A model generated the notes under the pieces. That model was given only the letters and a program-made list of their open reading frames with translations. It was not told the origin of the DNA and made no database searches. Of a stretch of DNA of 64,000 nucleotides, positions 31,707-42,967 are shown in pieces. Position 1 is the first letter of the stretch. Each line of letters begins with the position of its first letter. The DNA is from Plasmodiophora brassicae (lineage: Eukaryota; Endomyxa; Phytomyxea; Plasmodiophorida; Plasmodiophoridae): contig JASFAU010000001.1 of NCBI GenBank assembly GCA_039704465.1, positions 1,178,001 through 1,242,000 on the forward strand, written 5' to 3'. Made by a program: the position numbers and the translations under genes.

Positions 31707-32261
31707 ATGAGAACGTATCGCGTCTTCTACGAGCCTTGCGAACCGTGGCAGGACGCCTGGAAGCTGGATATCGAGCGGATCGTGTTCGTGGGCGCCAACG
31801 GGGCCGAAGTGCGACGTTCCTCCGTCATCTGTTCAGGGTCCTGCGACCAGACGGGATACGCCGCCGAGAACGCGTTCGAGGAGAACGCAATGGTCTGGGG
31901 CGGGCGTGGTCACCCGACCAGCCATCGCATCTGGCTGGGCATCACCACCGACGATATTGTCGTCGATTGTCGCATCATCGCGGACGCTGTGGGAGCGCAC
32001 CTGACGCTCCAGGAACGGGTCGCCGACCACACCTGGCGCAGCCTGAGGCGGTGGCGCATCGACGACAGCGTTGGCGGCCTGACAGAGACACCGACCTGGG
32101 TGTCCGAATGGCAGTTGTTTGGATTAACCGCCGAGCCGTCCGATGACCGCCCTCTGGAGACTGTGGGCGACCTTCATGATGTCTGCTACAGGCGCGTTGG
32201 ACACCTCCAGGCCGCGATTCCATCCCGCCCGATTCTGACACTTTCCGCAGGGGCCTTCTGA
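31707..32261 (+). CDS. Galactose-binding-like (F5/8 type C-like) domain protein
   Basis: About 184 residues. AENAFEENAMVWGGRGH, then HRIWLGITTDDIVVDCRIIA, then LTLQERVADHTWRSLRRW follows the pattern of discoidin-like domains: an Ala-Phe-Asp/Glu loop, a W-I/L strand and a final Q...D..W. There is no signal peptide. The stop overlaps the ATG of the next frame by one base (TGATG), which is unusual for separate eukaryotic genes. The two frames may be exons of one gene with an undetected intron. Confidence 0.5.
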   Translation: MRTYRVFYEPCEPWQDAWKLDIERIVFVGANGAEVRRSSVICSGSCDQTGYAAENAFEENAMVWGGRGHPTSHRIWLGITTDDIVVDCRIIADAVGAHLTLQERVADHTWRSLRRWRIDDSVGGLTETPTWVSEWQLFGLTAEPSDDRPLETVGDLHDVCYRRVGHLQAAIPSRPILTLSAGAF

Positions 32262-33061
32262 TGGCACCTAGGCCGGCCGAGTTTACAGGCGGCGACCCGT
32301 CTTTCTACCAATCGGTGAACTGCGAAGGCCTCTGGGTCTGCTGTAGCCAGGCAGCAGGCCCTGTGCTGCCCGCGGCCGTCACGTTGATCAGGGCGTGTTT
32401 CAGTCCGGCGGCTCGGGCTGCCTGCGCCACCTTCCGATCGCCGATCGGGTCGGCGGCAGGCGACGATCCTGGCCCAATGCGCCTTGTCATCCTCGACGAC
32501 AGAACGTCGGTTGCCGATAACGAACAAGCCGCTCTCTCGCCGCCGCAGACTGAACCCGTGCGCAGGAACGAGAACTTGTGCCAAATTCCCGAGTTCGTCG
32601 GGAAGAAGGAAGGTCGACATCGCGTCGAAGACGGGCGCAACTGTACCTGTTGCCCTTTCATTGTACCTGTTCCCATTGCCGTTCCCACCTAATACCTCTG
32701 ATGCTGTCGTGGTCAGTTCTCGTCGCGAGAGGACCTGGTGGACGGCGTTGGGGGCTGGCCGCCGGGTGCTTTGACATGCCACGAAGTGTTCCATGGGGTC
32801 GACATGGCGATTCGTCAGAAGGACCCTGCGTTCCACTGGAAGGTCGCTGACGCCTATGAACGGCACAAGGCTCGTGGCACGCTCGGCAGCATCTACGCCT
32901 CCACGAACAGGGACGAGTACATGGCCGAGATGGTCGTCGTCTACTGTGGCCTGAGCACGGACGAGCTCACTGAGGTCGGTCTGCGAGATCGCCAGACGCT
33001 AAGGGACATGGCGCCCGAGGCCTTTGCACTGATCGAGGGATACATTGCGAATAGTCAATGA
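32261..33061 (+). CDS. Zincin-type metalloprotease-like protein (HExxH)
   Basis: Exon 1 has FYQSVNCEGLWVCCSQAAG, MRLVILDDRTSVADN and IPEFVGKKEG. It can join in frame, via a donor near 32661 and an acceptor ending gtggtcag, to FSSREDLVDGVGGWPPGAL and CHEVFHGVDMAIRQKDP. HEVFH is a gluzincin-type HExxH. A downstream Glu is present in STNRDEYMAEM, about 40-45 residues later, where a third zinc ligand would be expected. No signal peptide is seen at this start. Substrate and location are unknown. The preceding galactose-binding-like frame may be its N-terminal part. Confidence 0.55.
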
Positions 33062-33066
33062 TATTT

Positions 33067-34004
33067 TCATGCTTCGTCGTTGCTGATATGCGTCCCGATC
33101 CAGTCGTCGGTAATGGTTCCTGTGCAGGCGTGCACCGAGTTCTGCATCGAATGGCAGTTGGTCATGAAGACGTCGATGCCAGCGCCGGCGATGGCCTGCG
33201 CCGCCGTCAGTTTCGACACCATCCCGGGGCTGTCGTTAGGTCTGGCAACTGTGTCCTTCTGGTTCATGCGACGAATCAAGAAGCTGTCGTCCGCTGGAGA
33301 CATTCCGAATACGCCATCGGCATCTTCAGGCGAGCGTCAGATGACAAAGGTGCCGACAGCACTTTCGGGAGCGGTACCTGTGAGGAAGACGACCCGGGTA
33401 CAGGGTAGCGCCCTGGCCAGGGACGATACGATCATGTCGGAACCGTTGATATGGATCGTATTACCGGGTGACAACGTGACGTCGCTGGAGATGACGGGGA
33501 CGCTTTGCAGGGACAGAAGCGACTTGACTTTGCCCGAGAGCGAATCGTTGCTCTCAAGGAATGTCGTCAGGTTGAACGCGGGGACGCCGGCAGCGCAGAG
33601 GGCCTTGACGACTGAGGCATTCAGAATAGCGATCCCACTGTGGATTTGTGACTTGGCTCGGGTCGCTGTGGCCGATGTCGCCTGTCCTGCCGCGTCGAGC
33701 AGCGACGAACGGCGCGCAAACTCCCCAATACCATGGACGATGACCATCGCCGGACTGTTCTTCCGTTTGTAGACCTGTCGACCCCAATGCGGTTACGGAC
33801 GGAACGTGACATTTGACGCACGTGGCCACCTCTGAAATGACGGCGACGAGGTCTTTGATGCCATCGTGGTTGACTTGGACTTCGGTCTTCTGTTAAAACG
33901 AGGGTAGTATGAGCGTACACCAGGTGCGACAACAGGTGGATGACCTTGTGCGTCAGGATGTCACCGTCTACCTTCACGATCACTACCTCTCTTGACGACG
34001 ACAT
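33067..34004 (-). CDS. Amino acid kinase-fold protein, isopentenyl phosphate kinase-like
   Basis: The first exon starts MSSSREVVIVKVDGDILTHK, similar to the Lys/Gly start of amino acid kinases. Later exons give MVIVHGIGEFARR, LNASVVKALCAAGVPAFNL, LSLQSVPVISSDVTLSPGN, INGSDMIVSSLARALPCTR, VVFLTGTAP, then DSPGMVSKLTAAQAIAGAG and DDWIGTHIS at the C-terminus. The order and the GVPA-, PV--DV- and GM--KL motifs fit isopentenyl phosphate kinase of the alternative mevalonate route. The usual HGGGSFGH loop is replaced by VHGIGEFARR, so the catalytic histidine is missing or shifted and activity is doubtful. Confidence 0.65.
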
Positions 34005-34247
34005 GGCTGAAGGCGCGGAGCTGTTCCCCACGCCTACCAGGAACAATGACTGCTGGCCAACCCAAGGACGACGCGAGGTGGACGCGCACGACTGGCAACC
34101 AAGTGGAGCAACAGGAAATAATATCTTCTTCGATCCAACTATCCGGACAACGCATGGCATGGGTTGCAGAATAGCATGACCTGCAGAACATTGTGTTGCC
34201 AGTCTTTGCGCACCACCCTCCACGAACGCCATGCTGTTTCCGGTTAA

Positions 34248-34502
34248 TCATCGTATAGGCCGCACCCGGAGACGGCAGTGAACGCGGCGGCTCACGAAAG
34301 GAAGAACGTCCTGGTCGAAGCTGGTACGGAATTTGCCGACAGGAGCCAGCAGAGGCGGGGCCGAGCCCCGAACGTCCTTGACGAAAGAAGGTCGGCCTCT
34401 CGGCAGCAGCCACCTTCGGGTGCGTGCGTGTACCGGTGAGACGGTGGGAGTTTCGTATTCTTCTTGAATGGGCCAGGCGTAGCAGTGAATTGGGGATAAC
34501 AT
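34248..34502 (-). pseudogene. Broken duplicate of the last exon of the adjacent epoxide hydrolase
   Basis: The minus strand reads YTHAPEGGCCRE in one frame, then FVKDVRGSAPPLLAPVGKF in another. Both match the C-terminal exon of the neighbour (YTQAPEGGHFAADE, FVKDVRASVPALLEPVDKS). The catalytic histidine of GGHFAA is not conserved in this copy and the frame changes at least once. There is no homologous upstream exon next to it. This is a partial, decayed tandem duplication. Confidence 0.75.
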
Positions 34503-34862
34503 TGCCGTTCATGGCCTTGGACGCTGGTCAAAAACGGACTCAGTGTCGTGACCAACAATCTGGACGTGATCATGCTCACGTGAGCAATGGACATCGCCAG
34601 AACTGTTATGTTAAGAGTCTCTGCACCTGTGTAGCGCAACCAACGTTCCGCCGCGAGGAATGGTTCCTTTCGGAGTCATCGCCGATCAGAATACGCTGTA
34701 TGCTCGTACTGGGATGTTATGTAGCCGATAATACCGGCGTAACTGGTATGGCAGAATCGGGTGTCGACCCGCACTGCCCCAAACGAGGGGTAGGGCAGCA
34801 CACCCCGTTCACCGCTGTCACAGTTCGTGGTGTATTCGTCGACACAACCAAATCGCTCCTGC

Positions 34863-36186
34863 TTAGTTTTCGTACAGGTCGTAGCCGAAGACGGCTGCGA
34901 ACGTGGCGGCCCAGGAGAAGAGAAATCCCTTGACCGACGCGGATATGGATTTGTCCACAGGCTCCAGCAGGGCGGGGACCGAGGCCCGAACGTCCTTGAC
35001 GAAGAAGGTCGGGTTCTCGTCAGCAGCGAAATGCCCGCCTTCGGGCGCCTGCGTGTACCGAACGAGGTTGAAGAAAGGCTGGACCCAGCAGCGTAACGGC
35101 TTCATGATTTCGTACGGGTACACGCAGTGGCTTGTCCTCGTCGGACAGCTGTAACGAAATGTCAGGACCGGTTCACGACAGACAAAGGTCTGCTTTCCAC
35201 CCATACTATGTCTGCATGAGTAACATGGCTTCTTTGAACATGTGTTCCTTGTAGAGGCGAATGCTGGTACCACCTGCTTTCGTGAACCAGTACAGCGAAA
35301 TATGGGACAGGATCTCGTCGTCGCTGAGGCCTCGACGCGGATCCGTCCAACCCGCGAATTTCTCGTAGTGCCAGGACAGCAGCGCCAGCGGAGAGTCGAT
35401 CAGGGCGGGCGCCAGGGTCTGCGGCTTCGTGACCTGCAGGATCTGATAACCACACCCGGCCTTATACTGGCTGACCGCACGGTCCAGGTAGTCCTTGCCA
35501 GGAGAATTGGGGAACCCGATCAGCCATAAGATCTCGTGGATGGTCTGCACGGAGAAGAGCTTTGGACCAAATGCGATCATGTTCATGTGCACGCCGACGC
35601 AGTGGTCCGAATGGTAGATGCCGAGAGAGCGCGCCACTTGCGATCCCATGTCGCCCCCTTGAGCGATGTAGCGCGAGTATCCCAGTTGCTCCATCAGCAT
35701 GTCGAACGTCTCGGCGATCTTGATGACGCCGAACCCAGGCTTTTGGGGTGCTGACGAGAACCCAAACCCTGGCAGTGACGGAACGACGACATGAAAAGCA
35801 GGCTGGGCATCGTCACCAGGATCGGTCAGGGGCTCGATGACCTTGGTGAACTCGAGATAGCTTCCCGGCCATCCATGAAGCATTATCATGGGAATGGCAT
35901 CAGGCCGCCGACTGCGGACGTGGACGAAATGGACACGTTCGAGACCGTTCAAGGATATGGTGAATTGTGGGAACCGATCGAGGCGTTGCTGGAACGCCTT
36001 GAAGTCAAACGACTTCCGCCAGTACTCAGCTAGTGATTTCAGCGCACCCAGATCAGTGCCTGACTCCCAACTCTCGGGGCTATCGATTGTCGTCGGGTAC
36101 ACCGCATTCGCCAGACGGTTTCTGAGATCAGCTACATCCAACTGCGGCGCCTCGAACGGAACAGGTTCACCTGGGGTAGGCATCAT
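34863..36186 (-). CDS. EPHX1: Microsomal-type epoxide hydrolase (alpha/beta hydrolase with EHN domain)
   Basis: Hydrolyses epoxides to diols. The long exon (to about 35206) has the EHN N-terminal domain (VADLRNRLANAVYPTTID, YWRKSFDFKAFQQRLDRFPQ), the oxyanion motif MLHGWPGSYLEF, SLPGFGFS, the nucleophile Asp in AQGGDMGSQVARSLG, and the lid tyrosines in LYWFTKAGGTSIRLYKEHM. A second exon gives PYEIMKPLRCWVQPFFNLVR, the catalytic His in PEGGHFAADENP, and a hydrophobic tail ending at 34863. The start is the first of two adjacent Met codons, just before the EHN motif. Confidence 0.9.
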
Positions 36187-36429
36187 GCAGGCCAGGTGCA
36201 CACACAGCTGCTCAGTCAGACTTTGGCGCCAACGCGAAGTCCCCAAACAAACTTTCTGCTGTGGGCCGGTGGAGTTGAAGTACCCACATGTGTGTAAGCG
36301 TCACAGGTGGGCGTTGACGTGTGCCGCACAGTACTTGAGGGGTGGTCGACAGTTTAGGGCGCGCGGTCATATAATGGGGTGCTGCGGAGTCCGTCGGCCG
36401 CGACGCGGAGTCCGGGAACAGCGAGAACG

Positions 36430-36900
36430 ATGGAGACCGTCAAGAAGGTCGTCGACACTGTCGAGGCGCCAGTGCACCGCATCCGCATCACGCTCACCAG
36501 CCGCAATGTCGCCGCCCTGGAGAAGGGTATGCTATTCGTATATGGAAGTATGTTCTTCGTGCTGAAACGTGATTCGGATAGTGTGCGGTGATCTAATCCG
36601 CGGTGCTAAGGACAAGAGCCTGAAGCACAGCGGCCCTGTCCGCCTGCCGACGAAGACCCTGCGACTGACGGTCCGCAAATCGCCCTGTGGTGAAGGTACC
36701 AACACCTGGGACCGCTACGAGATGCGCATCCACAAGCGCCTGATCGATCTGCGCTCCCCGGCCGACGTTGTTAAGCAGATTGTATGCATTGGGCCGGACG
36801 GATGACAGCCCGGTAGTGATTCTTATTTCTCTTTGGTTTGCAGACCTCGATCAGCATCGAGCCTGGCGTTGAAGTCGAGGTATCAATCAACGAAGACTAG
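36430..36900 (+). CDS. RPS20: 40S ribosomal protein uS10 (RPS20)
   Basis: Small-subunit ribosomal protein. Three exons are clear. The first is [20 protein letters not shown] to ALEK, with a GTATGC donor. The second is [55 protein letters not shown] to VVKQI. The third is [18 protein letters not shown], ending at 36900. Both introns keep frame. Length and every block match eukaryotic uS10. Confidence 0.97.
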
Positions 36901-37159
36901 ACTACCTGATGTCCTTGATATGCCTGCGACAATAAACCGGAAGCTCCAGATCCAGACGGCATGTCTAAGTACTTGTACTGTTCGTAGGCTCGAATTGAGC
37001 GCCCAGTTCTCAGCTTAACAACACGGAGGAGGTCGCGTTCGGTGCTTCCTGAAAATCACTTGTAAGGTTAAAACGTCGACGAGTCCATTCCGATGGGTTG
37101 TTGATGCAAACAGCCATGAATCTCGCGTCGTCGGCGTGTTTTATAAGAGTATAATATTA

Positions 37160-38183
37160 CTAGACCTGGGTTTGCTGTTTGACGGGTAGCGATTCCGACA
37201 GTGACTGTGAAGGTTCGGACTTCACTGGCGCTTGAGACTGGTTCGTCGGAAACGATACGATACCACAGGCGATTAGAATAAACCCGAATGAGAATCCGAT
37301 GGCATTCGTCGTGTTGAAACTGGAGAACTCGTCGAACAAGATGCCGCCGCTTACGACACAGCTTGTTATCCAGGAAATTTGCAAAGCGGGAATGATAATG
37401 ATGGCAGGGAATCTTCGTAATGCACAATTCAGCCGATGAACCCAGAAGCAGGCGACGCAGATGCCAACTGGCGTCAAGATAAACATCAGCGGATGGAACT
37501 GGAATGGCCTGATGCGCATGGCGACAGCCATCGTTTTCGCCAGCACAACGGCTTGGGACCCAACGATCGCACTGACCATCGCGTAACATACCATGACCAT
37601 GAAATTCTGTCGATGCGTCCCATCGCCTTCACGGCATCTGCAAAGCTTCCTGTAGATGATCTGTAAAGCCACGACCAGGACAACGGTACACGTGATGTAA
37701 ACAATATACGGTGGTCGACCGTACAACATGGCAAGCTCCTCGACAGACACGGCCTCATAAGCTGGCGGCCTTGTTGTGGTAAAAATGATAACGATGCCAA
37801 TTACGATCAGCAATGTGGATCTGACCGTTCCCGGGGTCACAGGATCGCCATGGAGAATGTACGCGAAGAACACATTAGATACCTTTAACAGGCAGGGTTA
37901 CGGATCAGTCACGAGGAATGCGCTTCGATAGGGTGCTTACAAACTGAACGCTTCCAAGCGCAGACAGAAGCGACTGGGCAGCCAGGCCGAAGGAAATGAA
38001 ATTGATGAGCGCACCAGCAACGAAGAGCAGCCAGCCGATGGCGAACCATGGCACGGCGCCGGCACCCAGCGCCTTCTTTGCATGGCCGACCTTGACGAGG
38101 TTCGACCCGAGGTTCGAGGAGATCGTGCCGGTCAGATTGAGGAGAATGCCCTGGACCCAGACGGCAACCAGCGGTGAGCCCAT
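37160..38183 (-). CDS. NIPA-type magnesium transporter-like membrane protein
   Basis: Multi-pass protein of the NIPA/DUF803 family of drug/metabolite-transporter fold. The first exon gives TISSNLGSNLVKVGHAKKAL, WFAIGWLLFVAGALINFISF and AAQSLLSALGSVQFVS. It joins NVFFAYILHGDPVTPGTV. Then YAMVSAIVGSQAVVLAKTM, FHPLMFILTPVGICVACFWV and a SGGILFDEF motif follow in family order. The C-terminal tail is Ser/Gln rich and soluble. The ion specificity is by analogy only. Confidence 0.87.
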
Positions 38184-38443
38184 GCCGCCACCACGGCGGC
38201 CTCGTCGCCGACTACAGTCAGCACCCACCCGGCACCACCCGGAATAGAATCTGCAAGTCAGACGCGGCACGTGGGCAATGCCGGTCGCAATTACTGCGCA
38301 ACTGCCGTTCATCACATCGACTACGGGCGGATCAGCCCCTAATCCTATGGGCACAGATGGTACTACTAGGTAAACATGTTTGAGTGTAGCCAGGTCCAGG
38401 CGCTGCCATTATGCGGAATAATGGACGAACTGCGGGCGGCACC

Positions 38444-40527
38444 TCACGAGGAATGCTGTGCAACGAGCAAACTGTTGACTTGTGCGACGAGGGCGACAAC
38501 CTGATCGCGGATCGGTTCGAAGTCGCATTCGCGTTTGCGTGCCGCAATATCTGAGAATCGGGTTGATCAACGAGCCTGGGCACTAGGCGAATATGACCGA
38601 CGGGTTTCCAAGGCGTGCGTCGTCTGGGCGTACGTGCGCAATTTGCTTTCGAGTGTCTCCAGGCGCTTCCAGTCCTCATCATCAGCGACTCGCTACCACG
38701 ATATGTCAGTCAGTAATAAGACGGAATTGCCTGCCACCCATCACCTTCTTGATGGCGTCGTACTGTTTCGTAAGAGCCTGGACTTGTACTTGAATCGCCG
38801 CCCGTTTGTGTTTCACGACCGCCAGCTCCTGCAGCAGTTGCTGGACGGCGTCACAGGGTCAGTCGGGACCGACCGTGAACCAAATTGGGTCAATGGAACC
38901 TGTTTCGTCTGCGCTTCCCGCGTTTTGAGTCCTTCGATATCGTTCAGCATGCCCATCTCGTTCTGCATTTCGGCGGCACGAGACGCCAGACTGACGAGCT
39001 CATCGCGGATCTTGTCGCTCAATCCATTGACCTGCTCCATTTCCTCCCGGCGCTTGTCAAGCTCTGCGAAGACCCGGCAGTCAGTACTGCAGACGCGCTC
39101 ACCGTTGAGGGATCCACACCTTTCTTAACGCGTTCCAGCGTGACCTGCGATGCGTCTAGCTCCTTGGACTTGAAAGTCAGGTCGTGCTCCATTGCGGAGA
39201 CCTGCTTCGAGTTAGGTAAGTTCTCCTTCTTGACGATGCTGTCGCTGATATGTTCCATCAGAGCCACGATCCGTGCCTGGATCTGCCGTTTCTGCTCGGC
39301 GTCTCTCTGCTTGGTCACCTCGAACTTATCGATGAACTCCTGCATAGCCTTATCGCGTTGGTATAACGCCTCGTACTTCTTCGTTATCTCCTCGAACTCT
39401 TTCATGTTCTCCTTCTGGGCCTCGCGCTCGTGTACCGCCTCATGCAGGTGTTGTATCTCATCCTGTAGCGCGCGGAGCCTCTCCTCCATGGTCTTAACGA
39501 TGACAGCGTCCTCCTTGGCTTTGTTCTGAAGCCGTTCCCTCATTTGGTCGACAGTAAGGTTCGCGTCGCAATCGTCCCGCAGCTCTCGGCGCTGCTCTTC
39601 GAGCTCTTTCAGCTCTCGCTGCATTTCCAGACCTCGCAGATGTACGCGATATTCATCCCTGCTGAGCATGGATTCATGCTCCTTGACCAGTCGTTCTCCT
39701 TCAGCGTGCTGCTCCTCTTTACGAGCCAGGTCGGCTTGCAGCGCTGCCGCCTCTTCCTTCAGCTGCCTGTAGGTACGCTGCAAATCTGCTGGCGCGGTTG
39801 TCAGGCACGCTTCCTCGTTCCTGGTGATGAGAGCGATTTCCTCGTCTAGCTTCGCCCGCTGCGTGTCCTGGGTAGACCTCGACATAAACACGTCGTCGAC
39901 CTGCTGCTTGAGCTGATCGTTCTGCGTAGTCATGCGCTGACAGCGGTCGTTGAGATCTCTCAGATCAGTCCCAGTCCGAACCTTGTCCAGGGTCAGGTTG
40001 TAATCAGCCAGGTGTCCTTCCAGGTCATGGATCACTTGCGACATCTCGTCGTACTTGCGTTCGAGGTGGGAGTTCGCCGACTGGTCTTTGAGTCTGGCGT
40101 CAAGTTCTGCCTGAAGTACAGCAAGTTCGTCGGTGACCTCCGTGATCTTGTTGCGCAGGGCAGCGACAAAGAACGAGCTGTCAGCAAGCTGTCGACCACC
40201 TCCTTGGGTGGCCGGTCTCATCCCTGTCATTCCATGCTGTGTCACTGGACGGAAGTCCACCTGAACACCTAGAAGACATGACCGCATCAGGACCTTGGCA
40301 ACAGTGTAGGAATCCGCGAGAACAGTACCCTGGCCAGGTTGCTCGGCGAGAGCGGCCCCAGCGCGCCGTAAGGCGCTAACCGGCCGTCGAACCGACGCTG
40401 TCATAGGTGGACCGCCAGCAGGCGCCCCTGGCCCTTGCGCTGGTCGACCAGCATGAGCCAGCGCTGCCGCCGCCGCTGACGCCTGGTGCGATGCGACAAC
40501 TGGAGTACCCGACTGGTACTGCTGCAT
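38444..40527 (-). CDS. IFT74: Intraflagellar transport protein 74
   Basis: Coiled-coil subunit of the IFT-B complex, which with IFT81 binds tubulin cargo for flagellum assembly. A Pro/Ala-rich N-terminus is followed by an intron and then the diagnostic VDFRPVTQHGMTGMRPAT, SSFFVAALRNKITEVTDEL and LEGHLADYNLTLDKVRTGTD. Long heptads follow, with YEALYQRDKAMQEFIDKFE and RQIQARIVALMEHISDSI. Later exons at about 39040-38700 give ELVSLASRAAEMQNEMGML and QYDAIKKVMGG. The last exon gives CDFEPIRDQVVALVAQVNSL and a stop at 38444. The start at 40527 is preferred; the frame is open further upstream. Confidence 0.9.
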
Positions 40528-40700
40528 GTGCGTCCACAACCTAGACGCGACGATAAGTCGCTGAATACCAGGTAGGCCGCGCCTCAGTGCCACCACCACA
40601 AATTGGCGAGGCCAGACCGTTAGTCGCTTCCCACCTTGCAACGTCTGCCTCATTGTGCCCCGTTTGCTCATTAGGGAGCCCAGGGTTGGAAGGTGTGCGA

Positions 40701-42510
40701 ATGCGGATTACAGCGCCGGATGTATCGCGAGCGGAGACGGCCGGGAAGGATCGAGGTTCGCCGAACAGTCGCGTCATTCGGCGTTTTGGGCGGAGGTCTT
40801 CGGACCAGAAGATGGGTGTCGTCGGCATCGACCGCGACGAGGACACGGACGACGACCACAGGGTCAATGGGAGCATCCCGGACCTGTCGCTGCGATCGTG
40901 GGTCGACGCGTACAATGTGGGCGAGCGGCGCTGGATGGAGGCTCAGATAGTAGACGCGTACGAGGACCGCGTGCTACTGCATTACAAAGGGTTCGGATAT
41001 GCGACTACTTTCACGAGCCATGCTGAAGCGTCGTTCGTTGTGTTAGGTTCCGCCCGGCTCTCGACGAATGGGTTGAGCGAAGTTCGCCGCGGATCCGACC
41101 TTTTCATTCCTACACGCCTGCGCGGACAGGCGCGTCGCACTCCCAGGACTGGTGCGTTGGGCATCGATTAATGGTTCTCGACAGTCGCGAGATGTGGCTG
41201 ACTGCCGAGGTTAGTGGCGTGTCTGTCACAACGTGGTTCGAGCTGATGCGCCATAGTAGATTGTGGAAGTCAACTCGACGATGGTCAAGGTTCACTACTC
41301 CAATATGCACGAGCGATACGATGAGTGGATCAACAAGGATTCGTACCGGCTCGCTGAACTGGACACGGATGCTGAGGCGCTCTGCATGATTCGCGAAGGT
41401 TCTCAGCCCATTTCGATTGGATTGTTCTTCCCATCTCATTGGAGCGCAAGGAGTTCCTTCATCTGGCAATAGTTTATCAGGAGAAAATCGCGCGTTGTTT
41501 CGAGCTACCCTCCAAGACGAAGTAGGGCTTCGATGCCGATACCTAACCCACCTCGACTGATTCTGTTATGTCTTGTGCTCACAGGAAAACTTCCGCAACC
41601 TGATGTGGACGCGACTGAACGCCAGAATAGTAGAGATGGATTACGATGGAAACTGCCTCTTTCGTGCTGTCAGCCATCAAGTGTACGGTGATCCTTCCCA
41701 TCATTTTCAAGTTAGAACGTTCTGCTGTTCCTACATGGAGCGTGAACGGGAATTCTTCTCGAACTACTCGACCGAGAGCGACTTTGCGTCGTACTTAAGG
41801 AGAATGCGGCGTGCTGGTGAATGGGGCGATCATCTGGAAATCCAGGCTATGTCTGAGATTTACGAGCGCCCCATTCTTGTATACGCTTACTCAGCAGGTT
41901 GCCGTTCGAATAGTACGGTACTGGTAGGGGATCTGACTATGCCGTTGCGTTAGAGCCAATGCGAACGTATTCGAACCAGAAGACGGTTTCCAACCCGATC
42001 CGAATTTCTTATCACTTCGAGTCCCATTACAACTCCGTCGTTGTTGCTGGCTCTCCAGTCGTGCCGCCTCCGCTTTTCTACATGGAGCAAAAAGCCCTTA
42101 CCCGGACCTCTGCGCGTACGCAGGAGCTCGTCAATAATTTGGCAGAAAGAATCGACTCGATGGAAATCGAAAAGGCGATAAACGAAAGTCTCACGAACCT
42201 TCTGGAGGCCGAGTGCAAGAATCAGTCACTGCTGGAAATGGACGCTGGAAACGATCTGCAAGCCGCTATTGAAGAGAGTAGGAAACAAAAGGAGGATGAA
42301 GAGGCCGCTATGCTTCAGTCAGCCATTGCCCTGTCCAGTGCTGACACGCTGTTGGATTTACCGTACCCGATCCGGCATTGTCATGTCGAGCTTCAGTTCC
42401 CGCTCAAAGATTGCATCGATGCCTATACAGCGATTCGCAGCCTGTCCAACTCAGATGACGTCGACATCGAACATATGACCGACTGGATCCTCAACCATTC
42501 GTTCGCTTGA
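40701..42510 (+). CDS. OTU-family deubiquitinase with chromo-barrel-like domains, UIM and UBA-like tail
   Basis: Cysteine protease that removes ubiquitin. The first exon has a Tudor/chromo-barrel-like unit (GERRWMEAQIVDAYEDRVLL, HYKGFG). A second unit is at about 41265-41350 (VKVHYSNMHERYDEWINKDS). The catalytic exon gives NLMWTRLNARIVEMDYDGNC, LFRAVSHQVYGD (Asp and Cys), then GEWGDHLEIQAMSEIYERP. The next exon has RISYHFESHYNSVV (His). Downstream lie a UIM-like helix (EEAAMLQSAIALS) and a UBA-like end (IEHMTDWILNHSF). The OTU part is closest to the OTUD5 type. Start codons at 40701 and 40812 are both possible. Confidence 0.82.
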
Positions 42511-42967
42511 AGCACCCGATCGACAAGCATCCATCTACAATGAACATTATTCTATTGAATCCGAGACGTCCACCTGCGGTCGCATCGCAAGCGCTCTGCT
42601 AACTGGATTACGGCGCTGATATTGCAACGACGTTGGTATTGAGCTTCTGGGTTTTGCATGGAAAGCGTACCACGTGCACGAATTCGATGTCAGGATGCAC
42701 CTCGCAGGCCTCCCTTGCGAGTAAAGGTGTCGGGTTCGTTGAAGGCGACGCAGGACGCGCATGGAGTGCCCAGTGCACCATTGCAGGGTCAGTCTCGCCT
42801 ATAGAGTAACGGTAGCTGAAATCCATCGGCAATCAGGGGCCGCATGAGACCCATCTGCCTCACCGATGGTGAGTGAGGGTCGAGTGTTTGAATTCCATCA
42901 GGGTGTCGAACGGTTGACGGGACCGCATGACTCGCGATCGATCAATTGTTTACTAGAAGGGATGCTG
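42511..42967. other. Intergenic region with a possible gene fragment
   Basis: The minus strand has an open stretch at about 42832-42608 (ACEVHPDIEFVHVVRFPCKT) of coding-like composition. No family is recognised and its ends are unresolved. Confidence 0.3.
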
